A stretch of 64,000 bases of DNA from Lepidodermella squamata (GCA_047495785.1 JBLDXI010000012.1:744001-808000); one strand, 5' to 3'; counted from the first letter of the stretch, positions 23,826 through 38,200 are shown. Notes: generated from the letters alone by a model not told the origin. Made by a program: numbers and translations.

Positions 23826-26698
23826 CTATGAAGTCGAAAAATACTTATCAAATTGTATTAAACTAAAGGGTCTGGCTCTGAGATTTTAGCGATTGAGTAA
23901 TCAATCGAATAATAACTTCTAATGACTTTAGTCATTATCCAGTCATTATAAACATAAATTTCGACTGAGGACAAGGCCTCTGAAGCCATTAGTCTTGGAA
24001 CAATGAACTAAGACGGTCTTTAGCCAAGGTCGCATTTGCTAGTTAGATAAGTATTAAGCATCTAAGAAAACTGTACGGTCTGCGAAGTGCGAAGTCTTTC
24101 TCCTCCTGAAGGCTATCAACTTGCTGACTGCAAATACTATATACGTGAATTTCGCGAGAGAAAATGACCCTCGCGAAAATTGTATTCGCGAAATTTTTAC
24201 GTATTTTAGGGCCGTGTTGTAGCGAGAGGTTGGTCCTTCAAATATGTGAGAGTTACCATCACGTTTAACTTCCGCTGGAATAGAGCCGTGACTACGAGGT
24301 CACGCGTGGCCCAAGTCTCAGCTATCGTGAGAAGAAAAGTCTGCATTGGGGAGCTGAAAAGGGAACTGGACACATTAATCATAAATCAACGTGAAAATCT
24401 ATGATATGATCTCTGTAAGATGCTCAACTTAGGACTGAGGGGTGCCTTCGCAGATCCGAAGATCGATAGGCCGTTGCTGAGATCGCATAAATTGGCCTGG
24501 GAGCTGAATTCGTGCAATTCAAAGACGTATTCAAACTTCCTGCAAACTTGAGTCAAAATAGAAATCGATCCAAGCTGAAATGATGAGTCGAACACGACGC
24601 ACAGCGGTGCATCGTAGGCATTACTCGACGAGAACAATTCGAAAAAAGAATCGGCATGCCCGCTTTGTATTCACAAACGGGAATCGTCCCTTTAAAATTA
24701 AGTTTCAAGCAGTTAACGACGAAATTCCTTCGACGCAGTATGGCCATGGTGCCGTCAGTTGCGAGGCTTGTCGTGAGCACCGAACCAGTCCAGCTGTGGG
24801 TGGATCGCCTCTCGGAAAAGTTGTTGCGGACCTCCCCTTGCCAAAAACTGGCAGGCAAGATGATTTAAGGCAATATATAGTGATTGTTATCAACTGCTAA
24901 TGATAAATATGCGCTGATAGAATAATGACAACGAGTTGTAAAGCCTGATTGCTACACGACGGGCTATTAGTTTTTACTTTGTAATTTTAGAGTTGCAAAT
25001 ATCAGATGAGTGCCCGCTATTTTACAATAAAACCAGAAAATGTTCAAACAAATGATGAGTCTTACATTTTTCAATGATCTCGGTAAGAGTCGTAACGATC
25101 TACGTATCAAAAGCAGCTTTCCTCGGACCTCGGACTGCGGCAACGACTAAAAATGCAATATTTTTCTAAAACTAACCGAGCTTGTGAAATCACATATCTG
25201 GGAAAGATTTTGCCACACAAGGCGGCTGTCATGGTAGAAAAGCTTGGAATAATTGTCTCGGGTTACAAGCACATCATTGGTCCGAGCGTCTCGTTTGATA
25301 AATTGATACATACAAATCTTTCCTTCTAAGAGATCGAATTCGAGAACTGATCCAAGTCAGAACAGGCTCTGCGGTCAAGGCTTTCTAATTTCTCTCGGCG
25401 TGGATCTCTCATAGCGATTAGATGTGTTGAATGCGGCGAACAGGCATCGATTTCGATGGTAACAGGTCATCTAACGTAAGACTGCACAGGCTGTACGATT
25501 CCAGATATCTTCAGAACGATGCATCAGCCAGATGTCAACTTCTGGGACCTCACAAATGCTGCAGAACGACATCAGAAGAGAACTTCCGAGTTCCGCGGCA
25601 ACCGAAAGAGTGGGCAGTTAATTCAAGGCACCGCAAACAGGATAATTGCCGGCGAATAGCCGGTGATAATTTTCATTTATTTTTCGCTTTATTTGAGTAA
25701 TATTTATGGCAAATGATTTTTTAGACGATCCTGATATCCAAATATGCCTTATTTTTAACTTTTTCGAAAAAAAATAATTTTCTGTTACTGGGGTTGGGCG
25801 TCTGTCTCAAGTCCCGGCCCTTTTTGCTGGCATCGCTTGGGTAGGCTGCGTTAAGTGTTTGACTTTCGACCAAAAACGCCTTTTTTTCTTCGATTTTCTT
25901 CTGGGATGTGAGACGGCAAGATTCTAGCCCAGAAGCAGGAAGCAGAAGCAGGTGATGCGGTTACCCGTATTAAAGTTTTCAGTGCCTTAAGCCTTAAGGC
26001 GACAACGTCTTCGCCATTCCCATTGATTTGAAAACTCTTGATGCTTGCAGGCGGCTGTTCATTGCAACAAGAGCAAGATTTTGTATCACATACTGTTAAC
26101 CGGCCCCGGAATGACGACGGTGGCCAAGATATCAGATATCACCGAGAAAGCCTTTTGAGCAAAGCCCAAGAAAGAGGCCGAGAAGTCCGGGTGTTGGGTG
26201 TTGATCTGAATGCCAACGAAGTGGGGCGCAATAGCGGTTTGTTATCGCAGGGTGTCGACGACCGTAAAAATGTGAAACGATTGAGCGGATTCGGGCCTTG
26301 GTTTCCCAGCTGCTGTTGTCAGCGGCGTAGTATGATTTTGAAAAATTTTTGCTTTCTGCCTTCCCCGGGCAGTGGCCGAGTCTTTGTTGTATTGTTTGCT
26401 GTTGGAGTCGAGTCGTTTGTGTATGGAACGCATAATACCCATGTAGATGATATTTTCTGAATGTCTATTCGATATTTGGTGTATTTAGAGCGATGTAGGG
26501 GCAAATTGGATGTATAGAAAGATGGCTTGATATCTCACTAAGTTGATACTACAATTAATCTTGATGACTCATGACGCCTCTGGTTGTCCCTAGTTTCATA
26601 AATGATTGGAAATTTTCCATTTAATTTAGAATTTTAAGTACAGTTCTGTAAAAATACAGCTTATGTACGCATGCGACAGCTATTAGCTAATATTTAAA
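23826..26698. other. region between PAXIP1-like and USP genes
   Basis: No exon could be supported. Upstream exons of the PAXIP1-like gene should lie here or beyond, but no BRCT hallmark is seen. Degenerate frames around 24386-24858 (minus) hint at an old insertion but carry no decisive motif. A short inverted repeat at 24141-24204 is listed separately. Confidence 0.4.
24141..24204. repeat. short imperfect inverted repeat
   Basis: The words atacgtgaatttcgcga and tcgcgaaatttttacgtat face each other across about 28 bp, with another internal 'ctcgcgaaaat' copy. This looks like the end or whole of a small MITE-like foldback; no gene is associated. Confidence 0.45.
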
Positions 26699-28126
26699 AT
26701 GGTGAGAATTTCGAATTAATCAGTAACAATTCTTTTATTGCTTAATCGTTTAGGGAGGCAATACATCAAAAGACGGCGGCAGTCACGGTAGTCATATCGA
26801 CGCCCATGGTATAAACGGTCAGGCGGGAGTAAACATTGATGGAGAGAAAGGTTCCAACGCGCAATTATCATCACCATCTAGCTACTGTGGATTGGTGAAT
26901 TTCGGAAATACATGTTACAGCAATTCAGTATTGCAGGTTACCAACGCTAAATTTGATTGAATATTTTTTATATATGTTTACGTCCACTCAGGCTCTGTAT
27001 TTCTGCCGACCGTTCCGCCAGGCAATATTAAATTACAAGGCGCCGCCTCTACCGGCGAAATCGCCGAATCCTGCAGGCGCTTCTCTGCTCGCATGTCTTA
27101 CTGAGCTCTACCAGCAGCTTTCTCACAGAAGGCGTAGGGGGAGTGCCGTTGCTCCTAAAAAGTTCATTCAGCGGTTGAAGAAGGAGAACGAGCAGTTCGA
27201 CAACTTCTTGCAACACGATGCTCATGAATTTTTCATATATCTGCTAAATCGCATCGTCGATATCCTAAATGGTTAGTAAAAAGTTCATATTTTGTTAGTT
27301 TTTATCGATCGTATCTCTCGCAGAGGAAAAGCGGTTGGCATCTGGCGATACCAGCGTTCAAATAAATCCTGGTCTTTCTAGCGGCAACACTTGGGTACAC
27401 GACTTGTTTCAGGGATATCTTACCAACGAAACGCGGTGTCTAAACTGTGATACGATCTCAGCAAAAGACGAAGCATTTTTGGATCTTAGTGTTGACATCG
27501 AACACAACACAAGTTTGAGCCATTGTCTTGTTCATTCCTTTTCCGGCCTCGAAATGCTCTGCGGTGATCATAAGTACCACTGTGAAGTCTGCCTTTCAAA
27601 ACAAGAAGCTCAAAAATGCATGCGCGTGAAGCGACTCCCTCGAATCCTAGTGTTACATCTCAAAAGATTCAAGGTAATTATTTCCCACTAATTAATCTGT
27701 GCGTCAATTCTGGTTTTTTCATAGTATGTTGAGAACCTCCAGCGCCATGCAAAGCTCAGTTGTAGAGTGCTATTTCCGTTGGAACTCCGCCTTTTCAACA
27801 CTTCAACTGACGCGACAGACGCCGATCGAATGTACGAGCTAGTCTCTGTTGTCGTGCACTGCGGCGTCGGGCCGAATCGCGGTCATTACGTAACAGTCGT
27901 GAGAACCGAACCTGGGCCTTGCTCATCCTGGTTGCTTTTCGATGATGATGTCGTTGAAAAGTTGGACTTGAGTCAGTTTGAAGAGTTCTACGGCCTTGCC
28001 GATAAACAAACATCGACACCCGGCGCACCCCCAAGCGGATTTTCCGATCATGTATCCAACCTGCAGTCGCAGCAACGCAGCTCAGATTCTGGCTACATTT
28101 TGTTTTATGAAGCAATCGAGCATTGA
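26699..28126 (+). CDS. USP12/46-family deubiquitinase
   Basis: Five exons: 26699-26701 (the start codon alone), 26754-26936, 26992-27271, 27324-27673 and 27725-28126 (405 residues; family members are about 370). Seen: N-terminal MGGNTSKD, a possible N-myristoylation signal resembling MGANAS of USP12/46; Cys box [20 protein letters not shown] with catalytic Cys about residue 55; [13 protein letters not shown]; a zinc-ribbon with RCLNCDT and [22 protein letters not shown]; His box [11 protein letters not shown] with catalytic His about 326; and WLLFDDDVV. All catalytic elements are present. Known: USP12/46 enzymes remove ubiquitin from receptors and histones and need WDR48/UAF1 (and WDR20) for full activity. 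The extra 35 residues are a Gly/Ser/His-rich N-terminal insert. The start rests on exact phase and the family-like N terminus. Confidence 0.9.
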
Positions 28127-30902
28127 TGCATTAATTCCCCTCCCGCCTCGCGGAAATTGAACAGCCGCTTTAACCGGCTTGAAGTTATATTATTTATTGC
28201 GTATTTTCTTGATTCAAGGGTAATCGAGCTTCGTATCATCTCTGTTTTACTGACTCTGTGCTATGATACCGCAAAGATGATGATTGTTTTCTGGTCTTGT
28301 GAAATTGCAAATTTTGAGTGAGCAAAGCTTCATTCTTGTTCTCTGTGTTTTCTTTACTATTTTTTATTGCGAGGAACTGCGCCTTAAATATTTGAAAAGA
28401 GGTGAAATCGCATTGTACCAAAAATGGCTAATAACCTTAAGGCGAATCAAAGAAAATGAATAAACACGCATGATGTCAGAGTATTGCTAAATTGCGTTTG
28501 TTGTATTACACTTACATTAATTACGAGTTATATAGGTTAGCAGTGCCACCAACGCAACTGCAAATTTCAGGCGGTGAAGTGCCATTAGGTGTAGTAGAGC
28601 CTGCAATCTGCGGAAAACACGATGAAATCGTTACTTCAACATTATTTTCAGCAAACAAAAACACCCAACATCGGTACGAATACACGGGCTGAAAATTAGG
28701 TAGAGCCTTTGTTTACAGACATTGTGAACAGTCCGCGGAACTGGTCATGCGCAGTTACTGCAGGTAGTGTGTGGGGCTAAAAAAACAACACCTATTCCGA
28801 ATAGGACCATAGTCTTTTCGCGGTTCTTTCATGCTATGTATATATGCATTTTGGCAAAATATTATTACACCCATCTATAAAAATGTATATATTGCCTGTA
28901 ATTTGGCGAGTAACGTTTCAGTGTCGAGTGGGTGTCGAGTCGGTACAGCGTACAGCGACCGCCCTGAAGGGTCCATATTATAAGGATGAGAAGCGGGCGG
29001 AATAAAATACCGCTGCAGTGTCACAATGTCGTGCAATTAGTATAAACAGTGTCATTATACAGCCATCCTTGTCAATGATAACATACTCATTCGCTTCAAC
29101 TCGTGATTTTATAGCTGTTTTACATATTAGGCAAAATGTATTAGAGGACAACCACCGGCAATGGACGCCGGCAAATCGCACCTGTGCACCGAAGGGAAGG
29201 GAAGGCATGTGCCTAGTATAATTCAGGCAGCATACCAAGTCGCGTGCATATTTTTAGCTCGATGGCGTTACAAGTCAAGTGAAACCTTCCCGTCGCGTGC
29301 CTCATCTCACCATCTGCGCCTTTTTTGCCCAAAACTAAAAGAAACACGTGTTTGCGCTTGTATTGCCGCTTATGCGAAGACCCGGATGCGTTTTGACACC
29401 GTGTCTTTTCAAGAGATGATGTGGTAACTCTTTCAGTATGCACTTTTATCAGACGCTCAAAAATGCCGCATCTAAAAAAGTTGCCCTATTATTACTTTTA
29501 TTTTTGTTTTTGTTTGCTGCGGCGGCGCCAAAAAGTTTGCGGCTCTGTGTTTGCTACGACTCCACTTGCGATGTTACTTTTTACCCTAACAATAATGCGT
29601 TTTACATCAACTTTGTAGAAACTGTGATACGAGTTGACATCATATGAGAAGCTTACAGATAATTATACATCTTTTTATGTATAGCGAAATCGTTTATCAC
29701 TCCATGACAACTTCATTTCTTCTTTTATTTTTCATAATAATATTATTATTTTGTAAAAATGTTCCTTGCTAATATACTGTTAGTTCAGGCGTCAGTCGTT
29801 AAGCAAACTTGCAAAATGCGGAAAATCAAGCTTAGCGGAAAAATGTTGCATAATTATATAACATTTACACTGTTTCACGCGCTAGGACTAACTGCTAATA
29901 TAACAGCTTCCGTATAATATAAAATTATTCGTTAACATTCAGATGCTAAGCATCACGGCCTAATGCCGCGAACATTCTTAAATCTGTCATTTTCTTATTG
30001 AGCTTGCGCTTATAAACTTGAGGCCATCATGATGAGCCAAAAACATCGGGGCTATTAATAGCCTGTCTTTTATTAGGAGCCACCGTTGAAACTTTTATTT
30101 AAAACAATTAATATCTAGCACACTTGCACCGCAGTGGAAGATGGCCTCGTTGAACATGTTTATCATCATTTACAATCTTCCAAGTGTTGGTTTCTGTTGA
30201 TGGCGTTAGCGTTTCCTTTATTTATTTCATGCCTATATTTCACCACGTAATTTTCATCCGTAGCTTACGCAATTTATTACCTGATAATAACGGCATAATT
30301 TCGTTATTATAATGACCCAATGCGGTTGTTTTATTATTTATAAATTTACTGCCTGCCCATTCTGCGTCTCTGCTGTTTCTGTCACCGCCATATCTCACGC
30401 GCTCCAAGTCTGTAAAAAAGATGTTGGCGGTTCCGTAATAATTTTTACCACTTATTATATCGCAGTTTTACGTTTTCACCTCTGCGGATTAGCGCTCACA
30501 ACACACGGGCGCAGAAAACAAACACAAAAGTTTCATGGAGCGCGTGTGACCAGAAAACATTACCTACCTGCCTAAAAGCATCGTGTTTATTTGCTATAGA
30601 AGCGCACTTTTACCGCCAAAAACTGCCCTGTCTCTCATCAATTTTTACATAACTATGAAATATTGTGACAACAAATGCTCCCAGGGCCATTCTATTTTCC
30701 TCGAAATGTAGAATATTCCTCGTCTACTCGGAAATCACACCGATTTGTCGTGCCTAATGCACCGGAGCTTATGTTTTGATAAATTTCCGTTCTAATGCCA
30801 TGTGCCTAATTTTGTAGGTAGATTTCCCGTGCATATTTCCACGCGTCTGGCTGGCCGCAATAACATGCGAAAAAATGTTGTTATTTTTACCTCAACGTTA
30901 AT
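28127..30902. other. intergenic region
   Basis: Begins with the 3' untranslated region of the USP gene (AATAAA near 28458). The rest shows no coding signal that I can support. It should include the promoter and 5' untranslated region of the gene starting at 30903. Confidence 0.5.
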
Positions 30903-33900
30903 ATGGATTTGATTTACGGATCTTTTCACAACTTGAAGAACAAGTTATCGCGATCGTCTGGCAATCTTCAGAATTCGAACAAGCGTGCTGCTGGCAAGAT
31001 CAAAACAGCAAAAGATGATCAGCGGCAGTTATTGCTCAGCCCAAAGGCCGACTCTGTAAAATCACGATCTCGTATTCAACAGTTCAACCAAGCAATCAAA
31101 CAAATTTCTGGGAATAGATCGCTTAGCGCTTCTGCAATCGCTTCACCGTTTAACTCAAGAAGGAAAAACAAAGTGACAAATGACAGCGGAATTAATAGTA
31201 GTAACGATGGAGACGCGGTTGTCGGAGCACCTCTAGCGATATTTGGCCAGGAATGTGCTGATATTGTTAAATTTAATTCATCGGAAGATTTGACCCAGTC
31301 GCAAAGCCGTACCCTTGACGACGAGGTTTTGACACTTGCGGCTCAGGCTCGAGTGCGCGCTCGTTTTTTACCGGCTTGGCGTCGCGGCAGTCTACCCGGC
31401 GCCGCTTGCAGTGACAGCGAGGAGAGCAGCCACGCGGATGAGCCGAACAGTGCCGGCCACTTTGGCGCACGGCTGAGCTCGACGAGATCAACGCCTGCTC
31501 TACTTCAGTCTGATGACGAAGATTGTGACAGCAAACAACACATCAATGCGTCGTCTCCATCTTTATGTTCTGACTCTTGCCCTATTCAAAATCCTCAAAA
31601 GTTGCCGCAGCAGAATGATGAAGCAAAGCCACAAGAGCACGATATTTACCGCCACTGCCAGACTTTTACCTCAAAATGGGAGAGAGATCCGATATCTATG
31701 GAACTGCGATCATGCTCGAATACGGTTGAAGAAAGTGTTGAACGGGGCCCGAAGACGATTAAAATTGAAGAGTGCGAAAACTTTGATGAGTTCTTCGTAT
31801 CGCGTGCTACTGTCATTTTTTCGCCATCAATGGCTGATGATGCTGGCTCAAAAAAGGTGCAGATATTGAGCGGATTTTCACAACGTATTCGGCGTCCCAA
31901 GCAGAAAGTCGAGGTTAGTTTTACCTTTTTGTGAATTCACGTGAAGAAACTAAAAATCCGTTCGGGTGGGAAAATGAATAATTAACGTTTTTAATATGCT
32001 TTAATTTTAGTAAGAAGTTGAATTTCAGCTCTTCTTACTGCTTCAATCAAAATTCAGCTTTCAGCTTTCTGCTGGGCTTTTTTCGCAAATGAGCGCGCAT
32101 GCCGATAGCGAGAGAGTGGCAAAAACGTGTGTTTTATCTGAAATGGGCTAATTCCCATCGGGGAAGTGGGTGGTTTACCTGGGACTGAACTTTATCTAAA
32201 TTGATAATGCAGGTATTCATAAACATCGGCAAACATAGCATGGAACATGATACGATTTAGCGAGCAAAAGCATTTTATCTCCATAACTACCTGCATCCAC
32301 TGAATAGTGCTTAGCGCAACAGTGTCGCAAAACATGTTTTACTGCCCGGGACTTGCAATGCATGGTTTATAAAACACCAATAAAAATAACAAAACACACA
32401 ATTGAATTGCCGTTTTTGTTATCGCGTGTATTTTAGCGAGGGCCCTAAAATTTGCATAATTTCATTATTGTCGGTCATCGTTTTTCGGCCTTGCTGGAAA
32501 CAAAAAAAATACAAATGCTGTGCTTTGTTTGTCTCCCACATGTCGCATCTTGTAACCGACGACAGCAGCAGCAGAGTCAACAACACGAACCGGGCAATCT
32601 TGGCAGCAACAGCCGCCACTCGACCGGGTCATCATTATCGTCATCGCCAAGCAATTACCATCGTCACCATCACGGCTGTGTTGGTGACAGTTGCAAAGCA
32701 TCGCTGGTGGTGTTAGCCGCCGCCACGCCCCATCATCAGTCGCGTGGTGCTGGCGATTCGGTGACAGGCATCAACAGCCGATCGGCAAATAACAGCAGTA
32801 CGAACAATAATAACGGCCCCTGGAAGTCGATTTCGATGCACAATTTGGCTAATCGAGCGCGCATGAAACAATCGAGTAAACAACGTGGAGAGCCGGGCGC
32901 CGCCGATGAATTACCAAATGAGGGTGTTGATGTTAGCAGCATTCAAACATCGAAGCTAACGGCGGCAGCAAGTAGCAGGGATAACAAACCGAGCGAAGTG
33001 GCGCTTAATAAAATAAACGGCCCGTCGACTCATTTCGACGCCAATCTGCTGCTACATCAACAACAGCAGCAACTCCAACCGAGGCGATCTTCTTGGTCTT
33101 CGCTGGTCGATGACGTCGATGGATGCATATCGCCAAAGTTACCGGTTGTGAATAACGGTAAGTATTGTAACCGTTTGTTTTTTCTTCCTCGTGAGAGTAT
33201 TTTTTCAAGGTAACAAAAATTTGCCATCATTAAGTAAGAATAGTCTATAGTGAAACCACTCTTGTATTGCCTTCTTATTGCGGCTCATTAGCCAAAAATT
33301 CCTTTTAAGCTTGAGACATCTCAACTTATTCCTGTATGCTGGCAAACAAGCGTAGTTGACTGTTACAGCGAAAACAGCTTAGTTGTTGTGTTTCATTCAC
33401 AAATAGCCTAATTAGGAAAATGAAACGGGATGCAGAGAAAACCGCTTTGTGAAGGTTTTTCAATTTCTTACCACAATTGTTTACCTATTCTCATGTTTCG
33501 CCTGGGGAACAAAAATCTCCCAATCTCTTCAGCCATCAAATATCCTTTTGTCTTTTTTAGGATGGATTGATTAATGAAAAATCGATCATTTCAGTTTAGA
33601 TTGTTCAATTTAGGCTATTATTGGCCATAACGAACGATGACATAGGACCGATAGTCTTATTATTATGTAGCTTTTGATTTTTTAAAAGCTGAGCTATCGA
33701 TTATAAGCTGAAGATTTCTCAAGGGGAACAGCAGGCTGATTGCATCTCATGATTTTCACTTACAAGTATATCTTATTTAGTGCTGAATTAAGCAAAAACC
33801 TTGAATGCTATCCATCTTTAATTTTAGAAGCAACTGAAGAATGCTCGGTAGGAAACCTATGAGAAAATTTCTATTGCATCAAAGAATTAAGGCTGGCGTC

Positions 33901-35297
33901 TCATTTTTCCAATCACCAATTTACTAATTTATGCTGTTATTGGTGGATCTGATGTACTTATAATTGTGAGAAAACGCGGTGCCTCAGGGTTATTTTCCTA
34001 CGTCGCCCGTATAGTATAGGCTAGCGCGCGTGGCTCAAAAACGAAGAAACAAATTGACGGCAACAATAATCGCATTTTGTTGTTATTTTGAGTTGAGGCG
34101 GACGCGCAGGCGCCGTGTATTTTAGCTTCTCCGCGCACATGGGACATGGCATCACTTGCACCGTTGTAGTTGCTGCTTGCTGAAAAACAGGCGGCCGCTG
34201 AAGGCGACGCTACGGGCATCATCGTTCGCCGCAGTTGTAAAATATACTCGCGGTTTTGGGTCTTGGCCACAACAAAAACTCGCGCGCTCTGCCTAAAACA
34301 ATTGAGCAAAATCTTGATGCTGCGCCGAAAAGGCGTCTTGGGCGCTTTTAGGTCTATCATGTCGCGACATTCCGCTCGGCTCGGTCCGCGCGTGAAAAAG
34401 GCGTCGCGAACAAAGCGCGCGCGCCTAGCCATTATTTGTTCGCGACCTTGTACTCATCATGTTTATTTTATGATTGTTAGCAGAAAAGTCTCTTAAAGCT
34501 TATAGGTATTAGGTAGAGCAATCATTTTATACGTATGCCTACTATGTTATTACTGTTGCTGTTATTATTATTATTGTTTGTTTCTTTCGCCGCGCTCATC
34601 ATCATCTTCTACAGAGGGTTGTTAATTTTTCTTTTTGATAGAAGCGTCGCTTGTGCCTACTATCGCTAACAACAACAGTCGAAGCGCTCCAAGTCGGGTT
34701 CTCGCGACAAGCAGCGGCCAAGACAACGTCACGAATAGACCAACGTCATCAATAATAACCGACTCTTTCCTTGTTCATTCGTCAGTGCTAGCGTCAAATC
34801 AAAATAGTAATAGTAAAACCCGGCCACGTGCCGAAGCGCAACCGCCCCCGTGTGCCGACAACAATATCAACAACAACAGACACCCGACAACAATGCCGGC
34901 TAGCAGCTCCGGCACTTCCGCGTCTTCCTCGCCTAACCAATACTATTACGTAACGGGTGCGCGTAAAAATGGCGCCCCGGTCGTCGGACAAAATCACGCC
35001 GGGCAAAATCGATGCACTTGTAACAGTAATAGCAGCAGTAATAACAGCCGATACTTACTACCTTACGCTTCCGTTCCCCTGCCCTTGCCTACAAAGGCAA
35101 ATAGCAGCAATAAACGAGATTCGATAGCTTCGACTGAATCTTCGTCAGCTTCGTCCGAAATTTCGTCCCACTGCGATTTATCGTCCTCCTCGTCGGCATC
35201 ATCCTCGTCTTCATCGTCTTCCTCATCGTCGGGCAATACGGGTTCGTCGATAATGACACCCGATAATAGTGCAGCTCAACAGGCGCAACGCTTTCAG
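30903..35297 (+). CDS. unrecognised, mostly disordered protein, N-terminal part
   Basis: Three exons agree in phase: 30903-31913, about 32566-33157 (acceptor uncertain) and 34642-35297, giving about 753 residues, and the last ends at a donor (CAG|GTTGGT) with no terminal exon found. Seen: a basic start (MDLIYGSFHNLKNKLSRSSG), SADSVKSRSRIQQFNQ-like basic stretches, ARVRARFLPAWRRGSLPG, an acidic Ser patch, CENFDEFFVSRATVIFSPS, then Gln, His and Asn runs, a conserved-looking RRSSWSSLVDDVDG, and a Ser run of about 30 in exon 3. No domain is recognised. It looks like the regulatory N-terminal region of a large cytoplasmic scaffold or signalling protein, but that is a guess. Introns are 0.65 and 1.5 kb. 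The gene points toward the Polinton palindrome, and its 3' part may be cut off by that rearrangement or lie elsewhere. Confidence 0.55.
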
Positions 35298-38200
35298 GTT
35301 GGTTATATTTTGTTTATATACATACATTCGAACCCGTTTTGGCCCATCGTTTCGAACGTTGCGCGCCACGCGCCGCGTTTGATCGACCGTTGCACGTGTA
35401 TTGCAATATTATTATTATTTCTGTTGTTAATTTTGGATGCGCGCAGTGGATACGGTTATTATAACCGTTATCTACTTACTTTATCGCTAGCCGATCGTTT
35501 GCAATAATCGATTCACGCCACGGATATAACACGCCAAAGTCAACAATGCATATATAACACTTGCTCATGCCAATATTGCGCTTTATTTCGGATTCGATCG
35601 CTGGAAATGCGAACACGCCCGCCGCGTCTCGAGATCATCCATGTTTTTTTGTTGACCGCGATTGTTCAGTTCGAACTCATCGGTTATATGTCGTCAAAAT
35701 ATTGTCTCCGCTTTTCATTATATATCTATCACTCGCCGCTAAGGGACTGGTTATCGCCATTATTATACTGAAGATGCCGGTGTGCCAGTCGAGTGACGCT
35801 CAATTTATGATGATGATTAAGCTGCTGAACCTAAAGCCTTGTTTTCAAGTGCTGGGGATGTTCTATTTCCTCGTGTGTTGTGTATGCCGCTTATCTTCGT
35901 ACACGTGCAATTTTATTATTTGTAGCCCTCTCGAGTTAATAATGACCAACAATAGCCTGGGATAACATGGCGCACGTTTCTACAGGTGGATGACTTCTTT
36001 AGTTGTTTTCGCTAATACCACTTGTGAGTATACCTAATGAAATATCAAAAAAATCGCGGTAAATAAGTCGAAAACACCGATGTTATCGTATTAAACCTCA
36101 CTCTTGCTAATTGATTCGATAGTGATAATGATTATCTATTTTTCAATCTCCATTTTCCCCAAGTTGGATTTCCAAAAGGTTCTATTTTTATTTTATATAA
36201 ATTTATTTAACAGTTTTAATTCCCTTCACTTCCTGATACCGGTGAAATTACACTCACACGCGTTCAAGCACATGAATTATGTATCAGTTCAACGCCCTGC
36301 TTTTATATAGCGTTGAAAAATGAACCCGGCGCGTACACGAGAGAGAGACAGTCACTCGAGCAATCGCTGCTACCTGCGTGTCCGTCGTTTATTTCCACAC
36401 GGCCCCGCGCGCGTTTCATCTGGGGCTCTGAGAAAAGCGAGCGGATAGCACGATTTCGCTGCTATGCAATATTTAAAATGCAGCATAAAATGGCGTCGTG
36501 CGTTAGATGATAATGATGATGATGATGACGATAATAAAAATGCCTCGATAACATAGCTTGCAGTAGTTGAACTATGGTCTATGGCCGCCCTGAACTTGCT
36601 CATCTTCACGTGACACTGGATCCATGGCGGTTTACGTTAACAAAATGGCCACATTATCGCACTGCTATACAGCGGAATTTTATTCGCTGGACAAGATTTT
36701 AATGTAGTGCTCTACAAAAAGAAGCTTCTGCATGTCACTCGTTCGCACCGCATACTTAATAGGCAAGTGACCTTGTGAACGCAACCCGCAGGGAACCTTT
36801 CGCGCTGTTCCGCGGCGTATTAGTAGCATCTCTCCCGGGATCGAGGGCACGCTAAATTGTCGCGGATTCTCGCATCTCGCAAGAATATTATAATAATATA
36901 CTTCGCAATGCGGGTATAATTCAATAATTTTTCAACTTCCGTCGAATTTCCTATCGTAACCACGGAAAATCGCATTATATCGACGGCGGCGCCGGGTGTA
37001 ATGAAATTTTTTCATTTCAAGAGCATATTTGGTACAAAATCAGCATTTTGCGCTGGGCGCTCGTATTTACTAACTTTTCACGACAGCAATAAACACAAAG
37101 TGGGCGAAATGGTCTCAACTTTTATGCGCTATCATATTAATTTCGACTTCGGCTCGTGTTGTTGTTGTTTGTTTCGCCTATTGGAATTTTCCTATATGCC
37201 GCTCTTTATCTATGAGAGTTGTAAAAACACCCTGAACTAAACCTTCGTGGTTTGGGCCTTTTATAAAATAATTCGTAAATTTTTTATGCGTCCATCATAA
37301 AATAGCATAGCATAGTGACCACATCATACCTATTGCTATTCTTCGCGAGAACTAATCTACTAATATACACCTGGGTCACTTCAATATTGGCACATTTTTC
37401 CACTCAAAGCCACAGGAAAAACACGGCTCTAAAAAAATGTCTCCCACACGGAAGCGTCCGAGTGTGCAACTCGCTCTTAAAATACGGCATTGTTATTATT
37501 ATTATTCTAAATCAGAAAATATCACCGTCTCGTTTTCGCGTAGCCTAGCCATAGTCCTCGGCATCCGCGCCGTGTGCGAATTGGATGCTGGAAATTCAAG
37601 CACTAAATAGCTGTTTTTTCAGCTATTTTTCCATGATTATTTAATAACGTGACCAACGGACCACACCGCGCGCGCGCATTTAAAACTTATGATGCATCAT
37701 ATCCGAAGAAAATAAAGATCATCATCGTCGTGATGATGATAATGATGATGGAAAATCTTCGCCACCGTGATGCCGAGACATTTTTCGTGCGCACAGCAGA
37801 GTGTTTACGCTCATTTTTTTGGCGATTCAGTGCGAATTTAGAGCCCGTTTCGCAACTGGAAAATACACTGCGACTGGTGCGGCTATTATTTATTTTTTAC
37901 TTGAATAAAAATTCAATTAAGTATTTCCGTCGCATATATAAAAACGCCACTATTACCGCTGATTTCGCTGTATTTTCGACGACAACAAAGCGCTCGTGGC
38001 AGCTATACTTGGCGCGGCGATATTTTTAATGCCGATTTTTGGATAAAAAATCGCGGATGATGACGCTACATCGTCCGCGCCGGTTCTTCTATCGACTTGA
38101 CGATGATGACGCCGGCGATTATTATACAACGAACAGCGGTAGTTGTAGTAGTGGTGCCATTCATAATGAATTTATTTGGCGCCGGCCAAAAACAGCATCG

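Noticed and set aside
24386-24858. Possible retrotransposon reverse transcriptase relic (minus strand, APLCVVFDSS)
   Set aside because: One RT-like motif in a frame that needs a shift, with no catalytic box or flanking domains; too weak to call.
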